Shown here piece after piece: positions 8,575 to 17,399 of a stretch of 64,000 nt of DNA (its first letter is position 1; every line of letters starts with the position of its first letter). The stretch is from positions 1 through 64,000 of the forward strand of contig CACLCL010000004.1 in NCBI GenBank assembly GCA_902605445.1, in the 5' to 3' direction. The notes under the pieces were generated by a model. That model was not told the origin of the DNA, searched no databases, and saw nothing but the letters and a program-made list of their open reading frames with translations. The position numbers and the translations under genes were made by a program. The stretch comes from an uncultured Bacteroidota bacterium. GTDB taxonomy: Bacteria; Bacteroidota; Bacteroidia; Flavobacteriales; Flavobacteriaceae.

Positions 8575-10815
8575 TTGGAACAGTTCCTAAAAAATTTAAA
8601 TAATTCTCAGCTTGAGGCCACCATTCATATGGATGGCCCTATGATAGTCATAGCTGGTGCTGGTTCAGGGAAAACCCGAGTATTAACATATAAAATAGCC
8701 TACCTAATGACTAATAATGTTGATCCATTTAATATCCTAGCCTTAACTTTTACTAACAAGGCTGCCAGTGAGATGAAGGACAGAATTATAAATATTGCCG
8801 GAAATGATGCAAAAAATCTATGGATGGGAACATTTCATTCAGTTTTTGCTAGAATTCTTAGGGTTGAGGCTAATAAAATTGGTTTTACATCAAACTTTAC
8901 TATTTATGACTCAGAAGATTCACAAAAGTTGGTAAATAGGATAATAAAAGAAAATAATTATGATAAAGAACAATATAAATATAAACTAATTTTTTCTCGG
9001 ATATCCTCAATGAAAAATAATTTTATAACACCAAAAGAATATGCAGAAAATGAGGATTTACTTTTGTCTGACAAGATTTCGAATAGGTCAAAGTTTCTGA
9101 ATATTTACACAGAATATGTAAATAGATGTTTTAAAGCAGGGGCGATGGATTTTGATGATTTATTATTAAAAACGAATGAACTTTTCAGCCGTTTTCCTGA
9201 AGTTTTATATAAATATCAAAATATTTTCAAATATATTTTGGTTGACGAATATCAGGACACAAATCATTCACAGTATTTAATTGTAAAAGCACTCTCAGAT
9301 AAATTCCAAAATATTTGTGTAGTTGGAGACGATGCACAAAGTATTTATAGTTTTAGAGGTGCTAATATTAATAATATATTAAACTTTCAAAAGGATTTTA
9401 TTGATTCAAAAATTTTTAGACTTGAGCAAAATTATCGCTCAACAAAAAATATTGTTAGAGCAGCAAATAGCTTGATTAAAAACAATCAGAAAAGATTAAA
9501 AAAAAATGTATGGACCGAAAATAAAGTTGGAGATAAAATTAGTGTAAATAGGTTAATCACAGATGGTGAAGAGGGTAGGTTTGTAGCAAGCTCAATTTTT
9601 GATAACAAAATGAACAATCAACTTCAAAATAATGATTTTGCAATACTTTACAGAACAAACGCCCAATCCCGTTCATTTGAGGATGCTCTTAGGAAAAAGA
9701 ATATTCCCTATAGGGTTTTTGGAGGATTATCGTTTTATCAGAGAAAAGAAATAAAAGATGTGTTAGCATATTTAAGGCTTTTAGTTAATTCGGATGATGA
9801 ACAAGCTTTTAAAAGAGTGATTAATTTCCCTCCAAGAGGTATTGGACAAACAACAATAAATAAAGTATCGATTGAAGCTAATAAACATCAGTGCTCTGAT
9901 TATGACTTTATAAAACAACATATCAATAAATCGAAGCTGATAAACAAATCATCTTCAAATAAGCTTATAGATTTTACTTTAATGATTGAAAGCTTAAAAA
10001 GTAAATCGGAAACTCTCGATGTTTTTGAAATCACAAAAGAAGTTTTAAAGCAATCGGGTTTATACAAACTGTACAAGGATGACGAATCACTACAAGGTAT
10101 TAATAGAATTCAAAATATTGAAGAACTTCTTAATGGTATTAAAGATTTTATAGAAAATGAGAATAATAAAAATGTTTCGTCATTTCTTCAAAGTGTCGCA
10201 CTAATGACTGATCAAGATAGTGATGATGACAGTGACGATAAAGTATCTTTGATGACAGTTCACTTGGCAAAGGGATTAGAATTTAATTGTGTTTACATCG
10301 TTGGACTTGAGGAAAATCTTTTCCCAAGTGCTATGAATTTAAATTCTAGAAACGATTTAGAGGAGGAGAGAAGATTATTTTATGTTGCATTAACTCGTGC
10401 TCAAAGAAAAATATATTTAAGTTATGTTTTATCAAGATATAGATGGGGAAAACTAATAGAATCTGAAAAAAGTAGATTTATTGATGAAATTGATGATGAT
10501 TACCTAGAAAACAATAATAGAAACCCTTCATCAGATTTTACAAAATTTGAAAATGTTTCTAAAAGGGTAGGTTTGAGATATAAAAAGCTTGAAAAAAGAC
10601 CACCATCAAATTTTACTAAAGTCAAGTCTAGCTATGGCTTTTCGGGATTTAAAGAAAATTTAGTTATTGGTGATTTTGTATTTCATGAAAAATTCGGTAG
10701 AGGTTGTGTTGTTTCAATTGAAGGTAGGGAGGAAAATAAAAAAGCTGAAATCAAATTTGATAAAAATGGAACAAAAAAGTTATTACTAAGATTTTCTAAA
10801 TTAAAAAAGATATAA
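8575..10815 (+). CDS. UvrD/PcrA-type superfamily 1 DNA helicase
   Basis: The 746-residue 3'-5' helicase has Q motif/Walker A (NNSQLEA; AGAGSGKT at 27-34), motif Ia LTFTNKAASEM, Walker B VDEYQDTN, motif III GDDAQSIYSFRGA, LEQNYRS, motif V MTVHLAKGLEF and motif VI YVALTRAQ. The last 50 residues form the Tudor-like PcrA tail (GDFVFHEKFGRG). It acts in nucleotide excision and mismatch repair and removes RecA filaments. The start is TTG at 8575; an in-frame TAA occupies 8572-8574, so no earlier start is possible, and a later ATG would cut the Q motif. It is convergent with the OmpA-like gene; the terminator between them serves that gene. Confidence 0.93.
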   Translation: MEQFLKNLNNSQLEATIHMDGPMIVIAGAGSGKTRVLTYKIAYLMTNNVDPFNILALTFTNKAASEMKDRIINIAGNDAKNLWMGTFHSVFARILRVEANKIGFTSNFTIYDSEDSQKLVNRIIKENNYDKEQYKYKLIFSRISSMKNNFITPKEYAENEDLLLSDKISNRSKFLNIYTEYVNRCFKAGAMDFDDLLLKTNELFSRFPEVLYKYQNIFKYILVDEYQDTNHSQYLIVKALSDKFQNICVVGDDAQSIYSFRGANINNILNFQKDFIDSKIFRLEQNYRSTKNIVRAANSLIKNNQKRLKKNVWTENKVGDKISVNRLITDGEEGRFVASSIFDNKMNNQLQNNDFAILYRTNAQSRSFEDALRKKNIPYRVFGGLSFYQRKEIKDVLAYLRLLVNSDDEQAFKRVINFPPRGIGQTTINKVSIEANKHQCSDYDFIKQHINKSKLINKSSSNKLIDFTLMIESLKSKSETLDVFEITKEVLKQSGLYKLYKDDESLQGINRIQNIEELLNGIKDFIENENNKNVSSFLQSVALMTDQDSDDDSDDKVSLMTVHLAKGLEFNCVYIVGLEENLFPSAMNLNSRNDLEEERRLFYVALTRAQRKIYLSYVLSRYRWGKLIESEKSRFIDEIDDDYLENNNRNPSSDFTKFENVSKRVGLRYKKLEKRPPSNFTKVKSSYGFSGFKENLVIGDFVFHEKFGRGCVVSIEGREENKKAEIKFDKNGTKKLLLRFSKLKKI

Positions 10816-10841
10816 AAAAAAGCCCGCATCAAAGCGGGCTT
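10811..10841 (-). terminator. Rho-independent terminator of the OmpA-like lipoprotein gene
   Basis: A perfect 8-bp GC-rich stem, AAGCCCGC (10820-10827) pairing with GCGGGCTT (10834-10841), has a 6-nt loop. Read on the minus strand the hairpin is followed by a T-rich run (TTTTTTTATA), so it terminates the minus-strand gene. On the plus strand only A residues precede it, with no T-run after it. Confidence 0.85.
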
Positions 10842-10855
10842 ACATGAGTCAATAT

Positions 10856-11707
10856 CTATTCAAAACTTTTCATTTCGTTTTCAATCATATCATAAAATTC
10901 ATCAATTTTGGGTAAAATGATAATTCTAGTTCTCCTGTTTGTTGATCTATTTTCAGGTGTATCATTACTAACTAATGGGTTGTAATAACTTCTACCTGCA
11001 GCGATTAGTTTTGCGGGATTTACATCAAGTTCCTGTAAAACTCTTACTATTGATGTAGCTCGTTTAACACTTAAGTCCCAATTATCTATTAAGTTCCCAC
11101 TTCCAATGTAGGCTACATCGTCTGTGTGGCCTTCAACCATACATTCAAAACTTGGTTTTGAATTTACAACGGTAGCAACTTTTCCTAAAATCTCTCTAGC
11201 ACGCTCAGAAACTTCATAACTTCCACTCTTAAATAATAATTTATCTGAAAGTGATATGAATACAACCGCTTTATCAACATTTACCTCGATATCAGGATCG
11301 TTTATTCCAATTTCTTTTTTTAAGCTTGTAACTAGGGCAAATGTTACACTATCTTTTCTATTTAAAGCATCTTGAATTCTATTTATTTTCAAATCCTTCT
11401 CTTTAATGCTTTCCAAAGTTTTTTCTAAATTTTCAGCGCCTTTAGCAGTAAGTTCAAGATAATCTTGACTCTGGTTGAATAACTGATCATTTCTTTTTTT
11501 CAAATCTGATATCTGGTTAAGATAAGCTTCAGCAAGAGCTTCAGATGTTGCTTTTTCCTCAAGACAAGTATTTAATTTAACAGTAGCTGTATTTAATAAG
11601 TCCACAGTTTTTTTGTGCCTTTCCTCTAAGGCTGTAAAGTCTTTTTTTGAGACACATGATGACAATATTAAAATTGTAAGTATGTATAAGAAAACAGATT
11701 TATTCAT
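10856..11707 (-). CDS. OmpA/MotB-domain lipoprotein with coiled coil
   Basis: The 283-residue protein has a lipobox ILSSC (Cys18), a helical, heptad-rich region (about 20-125) and a C-terminal OmpA-like peptidoglycan-binding domain (about 145-270) with FKSGSYEVS, VEGHTDD, WDLSVKRATSIVRVLQE and NRRTRIIILP. It should tether the outer membrane to peptidoglycan by binding diaminopimelate. The NxxTDxxG-type ligands appear as GHTDDVAYIGSGN. A clear terminator follows 15 nt after the stop. It looks monocistronic, and no partner genes identify a special role. Confidence 0.88.
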   Translation of the reverse strand: MNKSVFLYILTILILSSCVSKKDFTALEERHKKTVDLLNTATVKLNTCLEEKATSEALAEAYLNQISDLKKRNDQLFNQSQDYLELTAKGAENLEKTLESIKEKDLKINRIQDALNRKDSVTFALVTSLKKEIGINDPDIEVNVDKAVVFISLSDKLLFKSGSYEVSERAREILGKVATVVNSKPSFECMVEGHTDDVAYIGSGNLIDNWDLSVKRATSIVRVLQELDVNPAKLIAAGRSYYNPLVSNDTPENRSTNRRTRIIILPKIDEFYDMIENEMKSFE

Positions 11708-11774
11708 TTTGAATGATTTTTAATTAATTATATCTAGTAAAATTAGCAAAAAGAAAAATTAAAAAGGTGGTTTT

Positions 11775-12749
11775 TTATTTTTTTAATTTTAAGTATTTTA
11801 AAATAATACTTCTTGTTCCATAATGTTTAATACTTCTTTTGTTGTTTTTTCTAAACTTGATTAGATCGTTAATATTTATATAAAACGTAAAATATGCAAC
11901 TATTATTGCTATAAAGTGCTTTAAACCTCTTGTGAATAATATAAATATAGAGATTAAAAGATCAACAAAAAATTTCTCAAATAAAATTAAAAACAAATTA
12001 TCACAACTATTTTTGGTCAACATATATAGTTGATTTCTAAAATTGTAATATGTTTTCTGGAAACTTTCTTTTTTTAGTGTTGCAGCATTTACGTGATAAA
12101 CCGTAGATTTATAATTATATTTTATATCAAATCCCATATTTTTCAACCTCCAACAAAGGTCAATTTCTTCCATATGGGCCCAAAATTTCTCGTCAAATCT
12201 GCCAGCAGTCTCAAAATATTTTTTCCTCATAAAAAAACAAGCTCCACATGCCCAAAAAATATCATAAATTTTTTCATATTGGTTTTCATCGATATCAACT
12301 ACATTATAGATTCTACCATTGCAATAGGGATAACCATATTTATCTAAGAATCCACCAGCTGCACCAGCATAATCAAAATATCTTTTATCTTCTTGATTTT
12401 TTAATTTTGGCTGAATTACTGCTGTATTTTTTTCTTTTTTGAATTGTTGAATTATAGGTTTGGTCCAATTTTTACTTACTTCTACATCATTATTTAGCAG
12501 GCAAATTATTTCGGCATTAATATTTTTTAATCCAATATTATAACCCTTTGCGTACCCATAATTCTTATTAAGTTTTATAACTTTTATTCTTTCAAAATTT
12601 TTTTTTATAAAGTTTACTGAATCATCTTTAGAGCAATTATCAATAATATAAATTTGATCTGTTTCAGGGGTATATTTACATAAAGACGGTAGAAATCTTT
12701 TCAATAATCCCAGTCCATTCCAATTTAAAATTGCTATTGCTAGTTTCAT
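11775..12749 (-). CDS. glycosyltransferase family 2
   Basis: The 324-residue protein begins with the GT2 hallmark MKLAIAILNWNG and continues with YIIDNCSKDDSV, NKNYGYAKGYNIGL and the nucleotide-sugar/metal motif LLNNDVEVS (DxD-type variant). Later elements are FWACGACFFMRKKYFE and FDEKFWAHMEEIDLCWRL with the candidate base ED/EE pair. The C-terminal 80 residues are hydrophobic and may associate with the membrane. It likely adds a rhamnose-like or other sugar to a surface polysaccharide; donor and acceptor cannot be read from sequence. Its ATG overlaps the stop of the upstream nuclease-like gene by 4 nt (ATGA), so the two are translationally coupled. Confidence 0.88.
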   Translation of the reverse strand: MKLAIAILNWNGLGLLKRFLPSLCKYTPETDQIYIIDNCSKDDSVNFIKKNFERIKVIKLNKNYGYAKGYNIGLKNINAEIICLLNNDVEVSKNWTKPIIQQFKKEKNTAVIQPKLKNQEDKRYFDYAGAAGGFLDKYGYPYCNGRIYNVVDIDENQYEKIYDIFWACGACFFMRKKYFETAGRFDEKFWAHMEEIDLCWRLKNMGFDIKYNYKSTVYHVNAATLKKESFQKTYYNFRNQLYMLTKNSCDNLFLILFEKFFVDLLISIFILFTRGLKHFIAIIVAYFTFYININDLIKFRKNNKRSIKHYGTRSIILKYLKLKK

Positions 12750-13192
12750 TTTTTTTTAGGCAAATTCTTTAAAAAAAATATTTTATTGTTTAATTTATCA
12801 ACTTTACAATAATAATGAATAATTCCATTTGTTAACATCAAAAATTTAGCATTTAACATTGTATCATATTTAAAAATTTGATCAAAGGTTTTTTGATTAA
12901 TCTCAATATTTGGTGCTTTACACTCAACAAGTAATTCACATTCAGCATATTTGTTATATATAACAATGTCAAACCTTTTTGAAATACTATTACTCAGCTT
13001 AATTTTTTTTTCAACAGAAATTAAATCTTTATTATAATTTTTTTTTGAAATTAAAAATTTAATGCAATTTTGTCTTACCCATTCTTCAGGAGTAAGCTGA
13101 ATATATTTTTTTCTTATTTCGTCAAAAATAAATTTCTTTTGATTAACTTCTTTTAATCTAAATTCATATTTTGGGAATGCTAAGTTCAACAT
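12746..13192 (-). CDS. HsdR N-terminal-like PD-(D/E)XK domain protein
   Basis: From the ATG at 13192 the product is 148 residues (MLNLAFPKYEF). The ORF track start at 13243 would place 17 extra residues inside holA and is rejected. The body fits the stand-alone type I restriction R-subunit N-terminal domain widespread in Bacteroidota: YIQLTPEEWVRQ, RFDIVIYN, then ELLVECKAP, in which Asp plus ExK make a PD-(D/E)XK nuclease core, and IFKYDTMLNAKFLMLTNG. There is no helicase, HsdM or HsdS nearby, so it is not a restriction system. It is coupled to the downstream glycosyltransferase by ATGA and divergent from holA by 15 nt. Its biological role is unknown. Confidence 0.75.
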   Translation of the reverse strand: MLNLAFPKYEFRLKEVNQKKFIFDEIRKKYIQLTPEEWVRQNCIKFLISKKNYNKDLISVEKKIKLSNSISKRFDIVIYNKYAECELLVECKAPNIEINQKTFDQIFKYDTMLNAKFLMLTNGIIHYYCKVDKLNNKIFFLKNLPKKK

Positions 13193-13207
13193 ATTAAATT
13201 TCACTAT

Positions 13208-14212
13208 TTGGAAAATATTATTAAAATTAAAAATGATATTCAAACAAAAAAATTCTATCCGATATATCTTTTGATGGGTGAAGAAGATTATTTTATTAAT
13301 AATATTACCAAACTTTTAATTGATAATGTACTAACTAATGATGAAAAGCAATTTAATTTAAATATTTTATATGCTAAAGATACATCAGTTAATGAGATTG
13401 TTTATTTGTGCAGAAAATATCCAATAATGTCAAATTATCAGGTTATATTGATTAAAGAAGCTCAAGCTTTAGTTAAACAACTTGATAGACTGAGCTCATA
13501 TATTAAAAATCCATCTAAAACAACGATTTTAATCCTCAATTTTAAACATAAATCCTTAGATAAAAGAAAATCTATCTATAAATTACTTCAAACAAACGGT
13601 TTAATATTTGAATCAAAAAGATTATATGATTATCAGATTCAAAATTGGATCCACAATAAAATAGAAAATTCAGGCTACCAAATAGATAATAAGTGTGCCG
13701 CACTGATAAATGAATTTATTGGAAATAATTTAACCCAAATTTCTAATGAAATTGAAAAATTAATAGAGATTAAGAAAGATGACAAAAAAATAACTCTTGA
13801 TGATATTCAAAAATATATCGGAGTCTCAAAGGAATATAATAATTTTGAACTAAGAAAAGCAATAGCAGAAAAAAATAAACATAGGGCAATTCATATTGCA
13901 CAATTTTTCTCTAAAAACTCTTCCCTTAATCCATTAGTATTGACCACTTCAGTTATTTTTGATTTTTTCAAAAAATTATTGATTTATCACTCAATTAAAT
14001 CAAAAAATGAAAAGGTAATTGCAACTAAACTAAAAATTAACCCTTATTTTTTAAGTGAATTTAGTGTTGCATCAAAAAATTACTCATTAAGGGATACTGT
14101 TAAAGTAATTTCAATTATCAGAGATTTTGACATGTATTCAAAAGGTCTTTATGTAAAAAAAACAAATCCAAAATTAATAGAGGAGTTGGTAATTAGAATT
14201 TTAGTTGATTAA
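13208..14212 (+). CDS. holA: DNA polymerase III subunit delta
   Basis: The 334-residue protein has the delta-subunit layout: an N-terminal AAA+-like domain with PIYLLMGEEDYFIN, FNLNILYAKD and YPIMSNYQVILIKEAQAL, a lid region, and a C-terminal helical collar (from about 210, YNNFELRKAI, to the end). It opens the beta clamp encoded by dnaN (also in this window) as part of the clamp loader. The start is TTG at 13208, which gives the family N-terminus (MENIIKIKNDIQTKKFYPIYLL). The stop shares the TTAA palindrome with the stop of the convergent E1 gene. Confidence 0.9.
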   Translation: MENIIKIKNDIQTKKFYPIYLLMGEEDYFINNITKLLIDNVLTNDEKQFNLNILYAKDTSVNEIVYLCRKYPIMSNYQVILIKEAQALVKQLDRLSSYIKNPSKTTILILNFKHKSLDKRKSIYKLLQTNGLIFESKRLYDYQIQNWIHNKIENSGYQIDNKCAALINEFIGNNLTQISNEIEKLIEIKKDDKKITLDDIQKYIGVSKEYNNFELRKAIAEKNKHRAIHIAQFFSKNSSLNPLVLTTSVIFDFFKKLLIYHSIKSKNEKVIATKLKINPYFLSEFSVASKNYSLRDTVKVISIIRDFDMYSKGLYVKKTNPKLIEELVIRILVD

Positions 14213-16605
14213 AACGATGGGAATTTTTTTGGATTAAATTCATTCATTATCTTATATATTTTCTTAAAAATATCATCAAATGATGGTTTTGTAAAATAAT
14301 CACCATCTGCCCCATATGGAGTTCTGTGTTCTTTGGCAGATAATGTTGATGGCTTGCTGTCTAGATAATTGTAAATATTTTGTCTATTAATTAATATATC
14401 AAGAATGTATGCTGATGCTCCGTATTTAAAATCCTCGTCAATAATTAAAACTTTGTTTGTTTTTTTAACACTTTTTAGAATATCATTATGAATATCAAAT
14501 GGTATCAAAGATTGACAATCAATTACTTCACAAGAAATATTAAAATTTTCAAGCTCTTTCGCTACTTCAGTTAAAATATTTAGAGTTGATCCATATGAAA
14601 TAACGGAGATATCATCGCCCTCTTTTATTACCTCAACCTTTCCGATTTCAATTGTAAATTCCCCAATATTTTTAGGCATTCGTTCTTTTTTTCTATATCC
14701 ATTTAAACATTCAACAACGATTGCTGGTTGATCGCCTTTTAATAGCATATTATAAAATCCAGCAGCAATTGTCATGTTTCTTGGGACCAGTAAAAAAATT
14801 CCCCGCAGTAGATTTATCATACCACCCATTAAAGATCCTGAGTGCCATATTCCTTCTAGTCTGTGACCTCTAGTACGTACAATCAGTGGAGCTTTTTGTT
14901 TACCTCTTGTTCTGTAATGCAAGCTAGCAAGGTCATCACTAAGCAATTGTATGGAGTACAAAAGATAGTCAAGGTATTGTATCTCTGAAATTGGTCTAAG
15001 ACCGCGCATTGACAAACCTATTCCTTGTCCAATAATAGTTGCTTCTCTTATCCCTGTGTCAAAAACTCTTTTTTCACCAAATGTTTCTTGTAATCCTTCC
15101 AAAGCCTGATTAACACCTCCAATTTTTCCTGCATCTTCACCAAAAATTAAAACATTATCGTATTTTTTTAAAATCTTTCGGAAATTATCTCTTAAAATTA
15201 TTCTTCCGTCAACTTTTTTGTCTTCTTGTTCGTAAGTTGGTGGGTTTACTGTAATTTTTGTAGGATTTAATTTTGACTCACTGTAAAGATGCGAACTATA
15301 ATCATTCTGAATATCATTTTTTAAACTATTAATCCAATTAGATATTTTTTTTACTCCATCATGATTAGTTAAAATTAGTTCACGTATAATTTTTTCAGAT
15401 GCTGTAAATAGATCTTTTTTATATGGCTCCTTAATTAAAATTAACTCATTTAAAATCTCTTTAATTTTTTCATTTTCAATATTGTTCTGATCGATTATAA
15501 GCTTAAAATCTTTTATAAAATTTATAATTTCATTTACAGAATCATTTTTAGCTTCATATTTAGATTTTTTTATTTGATTTTTAACCTTTTCCTCAATTTC
15601 ATCTAGTTCCTTTTTTTCAGCAATATTGTTTTCCAATATCCATTCTTTCATTTTCTTAATACAGTCGTATTCTTTTTCCCAATCGAGCCTTTCTTTTGTT
15701 TTATATCTTTCATGTGACCCAGATGTTGAGTGCCCAAGGGGTTGAGTTAATTCATGTACATGAATAAGCACAGGAATATGTTTTTCTCTACAGATTTTTT
15801 CAGCTTTTTCATAAGTTTCAATCAGACTTACATAATCCCAACCTTTTACTTTAAAAATCTTATAACCATTGGATTCACCTTCGATTTCAAACCCTTTTAA
15901 AACTTTTGAAATATCTCCTTTAGTTGTTTGGTATTTAGATGGAACAGAAATACCATAGCTATCATCCCAAACGCTTATTATCATGGGTATTTGCATTAGT
16001 CCCCCGGCGTTAAAACTTTCAAAAAATAATCCTTCACTTGTTGCTGCATCTCCGATAGTACCCCAGGCTATTTCGTTTCCATTTTCAGAAAATTTTTCAG
16101 CACCTTTTATATCAGTTTCTTTATATATTTTTGAGGCCTGAGCTAATCCCAAAATTCTTGGCATTTGACTGGCCGTAGGAGATAAGTCAGCACTTGAATT
16201 ATATTGTGACTTAAGATTTTTCCAGTTGTAGTTATCATCTAGGCTGTGAGTTGAAAATGAACTCCCCATTTGTCTACCAGCACTCATTGGATCGTAATGT
16301 AAATCTGTATGTGCGTACAAACCCGAGAAAAACTGCTTTGTAGTTAGTTCATTAATAGCGAACATGAAAGTTTGATCACGATAATACCCAGATCTGAAAT
16401 CACCCTTTTTAAAGTACTTTGCCATTGCAATTTGAGGCAATTCTTTTCCATCTCCAAAAATTCCAAAACTTGCTTTTCCTGTAAGAACCTCTTTTCTTCC
16501 TTCAATACTACACTCCCTACTTAAATTAATTATTTCGAAATCTTTTAAAACTTCTTTTTTGAAACTATCATAAGAAATGTGTTTTCTTTTGACTTTATAA
16601 TCCAT
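14209..16605 (-). CDS. fused E1 alpha-beta component of a 2-oxoacid dehydrogenase (branched-chain type)
   Basis: The 798-residue protein joins the normally separate alpha and beta chains of thiamine-diphosphate E1. The alpha part (about 1-400) holds SGYYRDQTFM, the TPP motif (WGTIGDAATSEG), the HxTxGSHxRY phospho-loop equivalent (HSTSGSHERYKTKE) and EKAEKICREKHIPV. The beta part (about 470-798) holds LIFGEDAGKIGG, FDTGIREATIIGQGIG, EIQYLDYLLYS and HRLEGIWHSGS. It decarboxylates a branched-chain 2-oxoacid or pyruvate and loads lipoylated E2. E2 and E3 are not in the window. The fusion is usual for Flavobacteriia. A separate promoter lies upstream. Substrate preference is inference. Confidence 0.88.
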   Translation of the reverse strand: MDYKVKRKHISYDSFKKEVLKDFEIINLSRECSIEGRKEVLTGKASFGIFGDGKELPQIAMAKYFKKGDFRSGYYRDQTFMFAINELTTKQFFSGLYAHTDLHYDPMSAGRQMGSSFSTHSLDDNYNWKNLKSQYNSSADLSPTASQMPRILGLAQASKIYKETDIKGAEKFSENGNEIAWGTIGDAATSEGLFFESFNAGGLMQIPMIISVWDDSYGISVPSKYQTTKGDISKVLKGFEIEGESNGYKIFKVKGWDYVSLIETYEKAEKICREKHIPVLIHVHELTQPLGHSTSGSHERYKTKERLDWEKEYDCIKKMKEWILENNIAEKKELDEIEEKVKNQIKKSKYEAKNDSVNEIINFIKDFKLIIDQNNIENEKIKEILNELILIKEPYKKDLFTASEKIIRELILTNHDGVKKISNWINSLKNDIQNDYSSHLYSESKLNPTKITVNPPTYEQEDKKVDGRIILRDNFRKILKKYDNVLIFGEDAGKIGGVNQALEGLQETFGEKRVFDTGIREATIIGQGIGLSMRGLRPISEIQYLDYLLYSIQLLSDDLASLHYRTRGKQKAPLIVRTRGHRLEGIWHSGSLMGGMINLLRGIFLLVPRNMTIAAGFYNMLLKGDQPAIVVECLNGYRKKERMPKNIGEFTIEIGKVEVIKEGDDISVISYGSTLNILTEVAKELENFNISCEVIDCQSLIPFDIHNDILKSVKKTNKVLIIDEDFKYGASAYILDILINRQNIYNYLDSKPSTLSAKEHRTPYGADGDYFTKPSFDDIFKKIYKIMNEFNPKKFPSF

Positions 16606-16633
16606 CTGTTATAATTAACTAAGTGAAGTGTTG

Positions 16634-16664
16634 CAAATTTACTTAATAGTAAATTTTTATGCAA
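16634..16664 (-). promoter_or_regulatory. promoter of the fused E1 gene, TTG(-33)/TAAATTTG(-7)
   Basis: On the minus strand TAAATTTG (16641 to 16634) matches TAnnTTTG exactly, 28 nt before the ATG. A TTG (16664 to 16662) lies 20 nt further upstream, which fits Bacteroidota promoter spacing. Confidence 0.55.
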
Positions 16665-16703
16665 TTTTTATATATTTTTAATTTTTTAGTGATAAACGGT
16701 TAC

Positions 16704-17387
16704 TCAAAAGTTTGGACTAAAATTATAGTTTTTATGAAAGTTCTCTAAGACGTCTATTACCTCATCTTTCGTATCAACAACATAAAATAAATCTAAATCT
16801 TCTTTACTTATATTTTTATGTTCAGTTAATAAAGTATTTTTTATCCAATCAATCAATCCTTTCCAAAACTTTGATCCAACCAAAATTATAGGAAATCTTT
16901 CAGCTTTATATGTTTGTACTAAGGTTACAGCTTCAAAAAATTCATCTAATGTTCCAAAACCACCTGGCATTACCACAAAGCCTTGAGCATATTTTACAAA
17001 CATTACTTTTCTAACAAAAAAATAATCAAAATTTAGCTGTTTGTCCTTATCAATAAATTTGTTATGGGTGTCTTCGAAGGGCAAGTTTATACAAAGACCA
17101 ACAGATTTACCTTTCTTTTTATTAGCACCTTTATTAGCTGCTTCCATTATTCCTAAACCTCCTCCGGAGATAACACCATAACCACGATTTACTATTTCAG
17201 ATGATATTTCTTCAGCAAGCTTGTAGTATTTGTCATCCTGAATCGTTCTGGCAGATCCAAAGATTGAAATGCAAGGCCCAATAGCACTCATTCTTTCATA
17301 TCCTTCAACAAATTCACCCATTATCTTAAAAATAGACCACGAATCATTAGTTTTTGTCTCATTCCACTTTTTATTTCTGTTTTCCAT
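16704..17387 (-). CDS. LOG-family (TIGR00730) nucleoside 5'-monophosphate phosphoribohydrolase
   Basis: The 227-residue protein has the LOG Rossmann-like signature: SIFGSAR, YGVISGGGLGIMEAANKGA, and PGGFGTLDEFFE, the PGGxGTxxE motif that defines the family. FVRKVMFVKYAQGFVV precedes it. Family enzymes release ribose 5-phosphate from purine nucleotides and are often mislabelled lysine decarboxylases; in bacteria the physiological substrate is usually unknown. It is the last gene of a probable minus-strand unit with uvrA (12-nt gap) and gamma-glutamyltransferase. Confidence 0.87.
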   Translation of the reverse strand: MENRNKKWNETKTNDSWSIFKIMGEFVEGYERMSAIGPCISIFGSARTIQDDKYYKLAEEISSEIVNRGYGVISGGGLGIMEAANKGANKKKGKSVGLCINLPFEDTHNKFIDKDKQLNFDYFFVRKVMFVKYAQGFVVMPGGFGTLDEFFEAVTLVQTYKAERFPIILVGSKFWKGLIDWIKNTLLTEHKNISKEDLDLFYVVDTKDEVIDVLENFHKNYNFSPNF

Positions 17388-17399
17388 TTGTTTTTTCTG

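Noticed and set aside
13193-13243. Longer nuclease-domain start overlapping holA
   Set aside because: The 17 extra residues are low-complexity and overlap the start of holA; ATG 13192 gives the usual N-terminus.
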